A DNA stretch of 13,923 nt, from the NCBI GenBank assembly GCA_016758965.1, contig JAEPRB010000552.1, positions 1 through 13,923 on the forward strand, in the 5' to 3' direction. Under the pieces are notes generated by a model, which had not been told where the DNA came from, made no database searches, and was given only the letters and a program-made list of their open reading frames with translations. The position numbers and the translations under genes are program-made. Source of the stretch: Circinella minor (lineage: Eukaryota > Mucoromycota > Mucoromycetes > Mucorales > Lichtheimiaceae). Positions 8,559 through 13,923 of the stretch are shown piece by piece; position 1 is the stretch's first letter; each line of letters opens with the position of its first letter.

Positions 8559-9040
8559 TTCGTACTTTTTTTTATATTATAGAATAGATGATGTTTAAAA
8601 AAAAAAAAAAAAACTTGATAGTTTTATTAAAAAACCTCGTGTCCATTTCTTTTCAATAGATCGGAACTTGTAATTTTTTGAAAGATTTCTCGCATGCTGT
8701 AATTCTTTTTTTTTTTTTTTTTTGTTGCATGAAAGCTTAATATCTAAAAGGGGGAGGGAGATCTATTTATACTACTCTATAGATATATAAAATGGATTTT
8801 ATATAAAACTAATTATAAAAAAATAAGAGTTTTTATTATTTGAAATATAAAAGATATATATATGAAAGTAAGTAGTAAAAAAAAAAAAAAGAACTTAAAG
8901 AAAAATAGTAGCACCTTCACGCAAAGTATTTCTTGTTGTTTTTTCTATATATATTTATGTTTAAAAAAATAGCATAATCAGTACGTATTGAAATATATTA
9001 TTTTTTCTCTCTCTCTCTGTGTGTGTGTGTGCGCCTATTA
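8559..9040. other. intergenic: EXO84 promoter and C2H2 gene 3' UTR
   Basis: The gap between two same-strand genes contains A/T homopolymers at 8598-8613, 8707-8723 and 8877-8891 and a short G-rich patch near 8750. A compound microsatellite lies just after the C2H2 stop. No exon-like frame was found on either strand. The first part should hold the EXO84 promoter, but no convincing TATA or CCAAT box stands out from the AT background. Confidence 0.5.
9006..9032. repeat. compound (CT)n(GT)n microsatellite in the C2H2 3' UTR
   Basis: About six CT units pass directly into about six GT units on the plus strand, roughly 10-35 bases downstream of the C2H2 stop codon. On the transcript this is an AC repeat followed by an AG repeat. 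Confidence 0.9.
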
Positions 9041-10334
9041 TTATAATTTACCATTGGTTAAATTAATTTTACTTCCATTCATTGTTTTTATTATTTGTCC
9101 ATTATTATTCTCCTTTAGTGAAGGATCTTTGCAAACAATTTCTGAAGTATGTTTTTTATATGTATGTCTTAAAAGAGTAGGCCTTGTGATAGATGTAGCC
9201 ATACAATCCATGTATGGACAATAGAAACGTTTTTTTACTTGATAATAATTAAAATTTAATTAGTCAATATATATATATATATATAATTTGTAATGTTTAC
9301 GTACCTTCTTTCCACTTTCGTTTCTTAGTATGAGAATGGGTCCATAGGGACAATTTTTCTTCTTGCTCCAAAGAATTTTTAGATTTTTCTAATAATAAAA
9401 AAATAATCAATCAATCAATCAATCCATCTGAACAAATGAATGTTATTATCAACAGGGTTAGAATATATATATATATTGTAACATTTACGTACCAGAAAAA
9501 TTAATGATGATTCTTTTTTTTCTAGTGACATCAGGAATTGTACGAAAAGTACAGAAATGAAATGTCAAACCATTTGATATATAAGGAAAAGTTGGGTCAT
9601 GAGCTATCCGAATATGATGGTAAAGTCGACTTTTTATGTTATGATGAGAGGAAATTAATGTATTATTTTTACTGTTCTTATAAAATGAGCCATTACACAT
9701 TTTGTAAGGACAAAAAAAATTATTATTATTATTATCATTGTAGTTATCTATAAATTGCGTATAAAAGTAACTATAAGTTTTTTTTTTCCCCCTCTTTTAT
9801 ATGTATAAAATAGGTATATATACGGACCTTGAGATATAGTGGTATTATTATTTATACGACGATGACTTTTATAAGAGGACTCTGGAATCCAATCCGGATC
9901 TCGAGGATCATCTTTTTCATCTACGTACGTGTTATATATATATATATATTATAGGGGATATATAGACAACAACACCAATTATATATATAACTTACCAGAA
10001 GATTCATCAGAAGGTGATGTAACATATTTTCCTTTTTTTGTAGTATTTATTACTTTTTCTTTCACTATACCTATGATCCATAGTATATTTATTACTATAA
10101 GAGTATTAAAAAAAAACAGTGATTATACATACTTTTTTCTTTTTTATCATTTGTAAAAAGTTGATTTTTATCAACAGTCATATGATGGTTATCAAGATTT
10201 TCAATATGATTGTTGTTATCAGTTGTTAAAGACTTTTGTTGATCATCATGATGATTTTTTGTTCTTTTGGATGGAGAAGTTTGAACTATTAATTTTTTTA
10301 TTGTAATATTACGAATAGTAGTTATATTCATCAT
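9041..10334 (-). CDS. two-finger C2H2 zinc-finger protein, 6 exons, about 310 aa
   Basis: Minus-strand exons are 10334-10133, 10070-9996, 9920-9824, 9770-9493, 9388-9305 and 9237-9041, closing in phase to 310 aa. An alternative third intron (9748-9827, donor GTCCGT) also stays in frame and gives 301 aa. I prefer 9771-9823 because its donor GTATAT is better, although it is short. The first about 70 residues are polar with His/Asn/Asp stretches. Next comes an acidic segment (SPSDESS, DEKDDPRDPDWIPE). Finger 1 is Cys145-x4-Cys150-x26-His177-x4-His182 with an enlarged Asn/Ser loop. A basic patch (THSHTKKRKWKE), a nuclear-localisation candidate, precedes finger 2, Cys252-x4-Cys257-x12-His270-x4-His275. 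Both fingers start with CPY and have a four-residue Cys spacing. Nuclear DNA binding is inferred and the target is unknown. It is divergently placed to the bZIP gene. No named family was recognised. Confidence 0.8.
9402..9424. repeat. (AATC)n microsatellite in a C2H2 intron
   Basis: Five near-perfect aatc/tcaa tetranucleotide units lie within the intron 9389-9492, just inside its 3' end on the coding strand (TTGA repeats before the TTATTAG acceptor). Confidence 0.85.
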
Positions 10335-11388
10335 GTTTTTTTAGAAAATAAGAGAAAAGTAAAAAAGAGATACGTATATGGTTGTTGAATTTTTCTAATA
10401 GAAAAGGTATGAGTAAAGTGAAAAAGTCTATTACTATTTTTGGTTAATAAAAACTACATTTAATGTTGTCTAGTTACTAAATTTTATATATCAAAAATAA
10501 ACTTGTTTTTGTTTTGTTTATTGTTTATTGTTTTTTGCATTATTTCTCATTTAACATTTCTTTAAAAAACTGGATCAGCTGAGGTTAGATTTGATAGGTT
10601 AGAAAATAAAGTTTCTCATAATTACATGTAAATATTTATAACATATGATTCGTTCAAAATTTTCTATTTAAGAGAGAGAGAGAGGGGGGGGGGGAGGTAA
10701 CTCCCGCCCAAAGAAAAGAAGCATGTTCATTGATCATTTATTCATTATAAGAATAACAATTACAAAAGGGTAGTCATAATCATCCCTTCTTAAACCCTTC
10801 ATTGTTATTTTTTTTTTTACATATATGTCCATTACCAATGTTATTTTAAATCTTTTTTTTTTAGTGTAAAATCTTTTTTAGTGTAATAAAAAAAAAAGCA
10901 TTATTCTTCTTCCCCCTCTCTCCCGAATATAGTTTAGTTTCTTTCCACCTCCCCCACTTTTTTTTTTTTTCGTTCACTTCACACATACATTTATAAACTT
11001 TTGGAAAACAAATAACAAAGTCTCTCTCTCTTTTTTTTTTTTTTTTATTCTGTGTTGTCACTGTGTCTGTGTATGTGTGATGTGTTGTGGTTAATATGTG
11101 TGTTTACTCCCCCATTTGATTATTTTCCTTTTGTAGTTTGAGGTCGGAGATGTATACTATAAAAAAAAAATTTGATGGAAAAAAAAAAAAGTAGGTGAAA
11201 TGAAATTATGCCAACAATAAAAAGTTGGGAAATTCATTGAAAAAAAAAAGGTGGGGGAGGGGGAAAGAAAATAAAAGTTAATTTTGGCTTTCATTCTATT
11301 TTAAAGAGGAGGAAAGAAGGAAAAAAGAAAGAAGAGAGGAATTTCATTGTAAATACTTCTTCTTCCCCCAACCCCATCTAGAACTTTT
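10335..11388. other. divergent intergenic region between the C2H2 and bZIP genes
   Basis: No exon-like frame was found on either strand. The region holds an AT-rich part (10335-10670), a GA/G patch (10671-10697, eleven Gs at 10684-10694) followed by ctcccgccc, a CCAAT pentamer at 10835-10839 and a small direct repeat at about 10849-10885. Further right are T runs and CT runs (10960-11046), a second G-rich patch (11249-11266) and a purine tract (11306-11340). It must contain promoters for both genes; none of the motifs is individually convincing. Confidence 0.55.
10849..10885 (+). repeat. short tandem duplication aatcT(n)agtgta
   Basis: Two adjacent copies of aatc + T run + agtgtaa differ only in T-run length (10 versus 6). 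The second copy starts directly where the first ends. Confidence 0.75.
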
Positions 11389-11412
11389 ATGAATTTCCAA
11401 GTTTGGGAATGA
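11389..11412 (+). promoter_or_regulatory. candidate uORF1 of the bZIP gene, 7 codons
   Basis: ATG at 11389 encodes MNFQVWE and stops at TGA 11410-11412, overlapping the next ATG in an ATGA. Its start context is weak (T at -3). It matters only if the bZIP mRNA begins upstream of 11389, which sequence alone cannot show. Confidence 0.35.
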
Positions 11413-11440
11413 AGGGAAGAGAGGACCTCCTGCAGTTGCG

Positions 11441-11447
11441 GAGTCAT
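11441..11447 (-). promoter_or_regulatory. candidate bZIP (Gcn4/AP-1-like) half site ATGACTC
   Basis: The minus strand reads ATGACTCC, matching seven of eight bases of the Gcn4 consensus ATGACTCA, 116 bases before the bZIP start. Autoregulation would be plausible for such a factor, but a 7-mer may occur by chance and a CYS3-type factor may prefer another site. Confidence 0.25.
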
Positions 11448-11471
11448 TTAGGGTTTAAAAAAAGACAACAA

Positions 11472-11472
<1 letters not shown>

Positions 11473-11503
<31 letters not shown>
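11473..11503. repeat. 31-base A homopolymer upstream of the bZIP start
   Basis: Uninterrupted A from 11473 to 11503, followed by a CT-rich tract (11511-11543). It may be a nucleosome-depleting promoter element, part of the 5' UTR, or both. Confidence 0.95.
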
Positions 11504-11507
<4 letters not shown>

Positions 11508-11562
11508 TGGCTCTCTCTTTCTTTCTTTTCTTTCTTTCTTTCTGTTATTTTGAATTTATTGA

Positions 11563-12568
11563 ATGTCCTCATACGGTTTATCCGATTTCGGATCACCGCT
11601 TGATTCCTTGGTGTTTGACACCATTGTAGATACTGAGCAAACTGAACGTGATGCAGCTGAAGAATTAGCATTATGGGTAAATTTAAATTTAAATTATTTT
11701 TATTTAAATTAAAATAAATTAATTTAAATGGTGGGGGTAAAATGTATTGTTTTTTTATATATATATATAGAGTAATGCTCAATTTACTTTTGATGTTAAT
11801 CCCGGAAAACAAGTGGGTCCAGAAGAAGAAAAGTTAAAAAATAATGAATCCAATATTAAAGAAGAATGTCCAAGTGACATGTTAGATCCCATTACTTATG
11901 AAAAATTAGTTGAATATCTTGATTATGAATTACCTCAACAACAACAACAACAACAGCAGCAACAGCAAATAGTAGTAGTAGAACAACAACAACAACAACA
12001 ACAACAACCCATTCATTATTCTTCTACAATAACACCTATTGCTCCTGCTCCTTCTATAAATAATAATTCAACCTTGATGACAGCAACAACACCAACACCA
12101 TTACCAGCTAATATGAATGGTTATGTACCTGTTTATCCAACTAAAATTTCTCGACAACCTACACTTCTTCCTAAACCAATGAATCCTTCTTCTCCATTAG
12201 TTTCAACATCATCACCTCTTATTCCTACTACTACTACTACTACTACTATGAGTAACAGTAGTAGTCATAGTTCACCTTTATTACAAAAACCTATTCGTAA
12301 AACTAAAAAACGTCCAATCAATTTAACAATGGAAGATAAAAATGAAGATCAAATTGCAGCGGATGAAGATAAAAGAAGACGTAATACAGCAGCAAGTGCA
12401 CGTTTTCGTATTAAAAAGAAAATGCGTGAACAAGCCATGGAACAAAATGTACAAGAAATGAAAGCGAAATCCGATAGATTACAAAATCGGGTGAATGAAC
12501 TTGAACTTGAAGTAAAATGGTTACGTAATTTACTTATAGAAAAAAGAGAAAATAATAATACTCAATAA
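11563..12568 (+). CDS. bZIP transcription factor, CYS3/Met4/Zip1-like, 303 aa
   Basis: Exon 1 is 11563-11676 (38 codons) and the intron 11677-11770 (GTAAAT...TATAG, 94 bp, phase 0); exon 2 runs 11771-12568. The ATG at 11563 is preceded in frame by TGA (11560-11562 and 11551-11553), which fixes the start. The N-terminus carries SDFGSPLDSLVFDTIVDTEQ and AEELALWSNAQFTFDV, an acidic/hydrophobic, activation-like region. Residues 94-104 and 110-117 are polyglutamine, and a Ser/Thr/Pro-rich disordered middle follows. The basic region NTAASARFRIKKKMREQ has the N-x7-R signature (Asn243, Arg251). The zipper heptads are Met261, Met268, Leu275, Leu282 and Leu289, ending in KWLRNLL. This basic region is that of Neurospora CYS-3, S. 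pombe Zip1 and yeast Met4/Met28 relatives, so a role in sulfur or stress gene control is inferred. The orthologue is not certain. The 5' region carries two candidate uORFs. Confidence 0.93.
11936..12007. repeat. CAA/CAG triplet tracts encoding two polyQ runs
   Basis: Two tracts, about 11936-11968 (CAA with some CAG) and about 11983-12007 (pure CAA), flank a short GTA run encoding VVV. They code for 11 and 8 glutamines of the bZIP protein. Confidence 0.95.
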
Positions 12569-12935
12569 TGAAACCATTTGTTTTTTTTTTTATTATTTAT
12601 TTTTTTATTTTATGGAAAAAAAAAAGTTATTTGTTTTATATATAATACAATGATTTTTATATAGAAATATAGAAATATATATATATGTATGTGTGTGTGT
12701 GTATGTATGAGTGTGTGTGAGTGAGTGAGTGAGTGAGTGAATGAGTGAATGTATATGTGTATGAGTAGTGTATGTTAAAATGTTGTATAATGAATTATTA
12801 TTATTTTTTTGTGTAAAAAAAGATGATAATTTAAAAAGACCAAAAAAAAAAAGAACTATATATAATAAAACAGAACTTTGGGATGAAAGAAAGAAATGGG
12901 TTTGAATGAGAAAGAGAGAGAGAGAAGAAATTCTT
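12569..12935. other. convergent intergenic region, shared 3' UTR space
   Basis: This separates the convergent bZIP and HAPSTR1-like genes. It contains T/A homopolymers after the bZIP stop, the GT/GAGT microsatellite at about 12682-12775, and a GA repeat at 12911-12927 next to the HAPSTR1-like stop. No exon-like frame or RNA gene was seen. Poly(A) signals were not clear on either strand. Confidence 0.6.
12682..12775. repeat. compound (GT)n / (GAGT)n / GAATGAGT microsatellite
   Basis: Starting as ATATATGTATGTGTGTGT, the tract passes into tandem GAGT units (about 12715-12738) and ends in gaatgagtgaatg, the same word that dominates the repeat field at 259-870. Confidence 0.9.
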
Positions 12936-13736
12936 TTATAAATCTTCTCGTTTATTTAATTTTCCTCTCTTTAATGATGGTTCCATTGTATCTACATTCA
13001 TATTACTTAATGATCTTCCCATAAATGAAAAATCAGGTGCTCCATGACGACGTTTTATAGAATCACCATGATTTTCAAGATGATATGTATCTGTACCCCA
13101 ATTTGTTGTTAATCCACCATATCTTGGTAATGTATTATAATTTGTTGTTGTTGTTGGTGCTGTAAAAGTAAATTGTGTATTTGGGTCAATCTGAAATCCT
13201 GCTGGTGTTGATGGTATGATTTGTGTTGAAAACATGTTTTGTTGCTGTTGTTGTTGTTCATTGATCTGTTGTTTCATTACACTCATATCTAATGGTATTT
13301 GTGTTGATTGATTATTATTTGTTGATTGATTTTGTAAAGTAGATTGTTGTTGTTGAGGTATTGTTGATGGTGTAACACTATTATTATTATTATTATTATT
13401 ATTTGTATGAGTCGTTGTTGTTGTTGTTGTCGTAGTAGTAGTATTATTATTAGACGATTCACCTAGTTCTTCTACTAATTGAGCATTTTGTTGACGAAGA
13501 AAACATAAAATATCTTCTACTGGTACAGAATCTCGTTCACTGTTGGCATGGGTACTAAGAAATCCATAAAGATCTTGAAATGCTTGTTGATAACCTGCAC
13601 CAAATGCTTTTCGGTTTTGTGTTAAAGAATCTTTATATAAAGCAGTGACTTTATTAGCTGCAGCTTTAAATGAATCAAGAAGAGCATGCTCGGTTGATTC
13701 ATAAGAGTTTAAAATGGATCGTCCTTGTGAGTCCAT
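12936..13736 (-). CDS. HAPSTR1 (C16orf72)/TAPR1-like protein, 266 aa
   Basis: A single-exon gene starts at 13736 (MDSQGRSILNSYESTEHALL). Residues about 14-84 match the conserved core of the HAPSTR1/C16orf72 family (DUF4588): SFKAAANKVTALYKDSL, RKAFGAGYQQAFQDLYGFL and VPVEDILCFL correspond to the family's FQxAAxxVTxLYKES, GYQxxxxDVL and REDLxxFL blocks. In animals HAPSTR1 oligomerises and works with the ubiquitin ligase HUWE1 in stress responses. Transfer of that role to this fungus is inference. Residues about 97-119 are polyThr then polyAsn, followed by Gln-rich segments (about 120-170), a prion-like disordered middle. The C-terminus (SIKRRHGAPDFSFMGRSLSN...LKRGKLNKREDL) is basic and nuclear-signal-like. 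It converges with the bZIP gene, 367 bp apart. An A-rich run (13762-13786) lies in its promoter. Confidence 0.82.
   Translation of the reverse strand: MDSQGRSILNSYESTEHALLDSFKAAANKVTALYKDSLTQNRKAFGAGYQQAFQDLYGFLSTHANSERDSVPVEDILCFLRQQNAQLVEELGESSNNNTTTTTTTTTTTHTNNNNNNNNSVTPSTIPQQQQSTLQNQSTNNNQSTQIPLDMSVMKQQINEQQQQQQNMFSTQIIPSTPAGFQIDPNTQFTFTAPTTTTNYNTLPRYGGLTTNWGTDTYHLENHGDSIKRRHGAPDFSFMGRSLSNMNVDTMEPSLKRGKLNKREDL
13379..13446. repeat. ATT, GTT and GTA triplet tracts encoding polyN and polyT
   Basis: Adjacent triplet runs in the HAPSTR1-like gene (coding strand AAT, then ACA/ACT units) specify eight Asn and eleven Thr. A separate CAA/CAG run at about 13241-13260 codes for polyQ. Confidence 0.93.
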
Positions 13737-13923
13737 TTTATTTGCAGGAGTTTTTGTATAACAAAAAAAAAAAAAAAAGAAAAAAAGGAAAGTGAATCAT
13801 CCGTATATATCAATAACAATAATTCCATCTATTATCCTATATCCATAACTAGCTATCCATAACACATATTTGTTTTACAATCGTTGACAAAATCAAATCA
13901 TAAGCTCTATATACTTAAAGATA
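13737..13923. promoter_or_regulatory. upstream region of the HAPSTR1-like gene
   Basis: It has an A run at about 13762-13777 (T run on the coding strand) 25-40 bases before the start, then mixed AT-rich sequence to the window end. It presumably contains the promoter and 5' UTR. No specific element can be named. Confidence 0.4.

Larger units (their letters stand above)
11409..11603 (+). promoter_or_regulatory. candidate uORF2, 64 codons, overlapping the bZIP start
   Basis: ATG at 11409 has G at -3 and A at +4, a better context than the bZIP ATG (T at -3). The frame runs through the A tract at 11473-11503, giving ten consecutive lysine codons. It passes the bZIP ATG at 11563 in another reading frame and stops at 11603, overlapping by 41 bases. 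Such an overlapping uORF would suppress bZIP translation. The C-terminal part (FFSFFLSVILNLLNVLI) is hydrophobic but arises from a CT-rich tract, so I read it as regulatory rather than a functional protein. Confidence 0.4.

Noticed and set aside
8988..9753. Plus-strand frames of 78 and 71 codons
   Set aside because: They lie antisense to C2H2 exons whose minus-strand frame has two zinc-finger motifs and consistent splicing.
10861..11061. Minus-strand Lys-rich frame of 66 codons in the divergent promoter region
   Set aside because: It is formed by T runs read as AAA codons; no motif and no splice continuity.
11444..11812. Minus-strand 122-codon frame opposite the bZIP start
   Set aside because: Low complexity from the A and CT tracts, antisense to a gene with clear exon structure.

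Overview
The window looks like nuclear DNA of an early-diverging fungus, most likely Mucoromycota (Mucorales-like). The reasons are very AT-rich intergenic DNA full of homopolymers, many short spliceosomal introns (about 53-120 bp, mostly GTAAGT/GTATGT...TAG), and Gln/Asn/Thr-rich proteins encoded by triplet runs. No bacterial operons, tRNA or rRNA genes, or recognisable transposase were seen.

Layout. Positions 1-246 hold a 41-bp tandem array. It is followed to about 870 by a C-poor, degenerate GTGAATG-type repeat field. Positions about 1049-1920 carry fragments that read like exons of unknown genes, probably decayed. Positions 1920-2919 are AT-rich with no gene seen. Then come three minus-strand genes in a row: a membrane-anchored alpha/beta hydrolase (2920-4753, 4 exons, 517 aa), the exocyst subunit EXO84 (5120-8558, 15 exons, 739 aa) and a two-finger C2H2 protein (9041-10334, 6 exons, about 310 aa). 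A divergent promoter region of about 1.2 kb separates the last of these from a plus-strand bZIP factor of the CYS3/Met4/Zip1 type (11563-12568, 2 exons, 303 aa). Converging on it is a minus-strand HAPSTR1/C16orf72-like gene (12936-13736, 266 aa).

Exon boundaries were worked out by hand from splice consensus, reading-frame phase and continuity of family motifs. In the hydrolase, EXO84 and bZIP models every junction keeps phase without a stop. One C2H2 intron has two equally open solutions. The genes do not form an obvious pathway: secretion (EXO84), possible lipid or ester hydrolysis, transcription control (C2H2, bZIP) and stress response (HAPSTR1-like) simply sit side by side.

The most interesting signal is upstream of the bZIP gene. 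A 7-codon uORF shares an ATGA with a 64-codon uORF that overlaps the bZIP start out of frame, resembling the ATF4 layout. A 31-base A tract inside the second uORF encodes ten lysines and makes its frame length-sensitive. Other points worth attention are an EXO84 microexon with a TAGTAG tandem acceptor, the perfect 5' splice-site consensus inside the 41-bp array, and the two orphan exon fragments that resemble each other.
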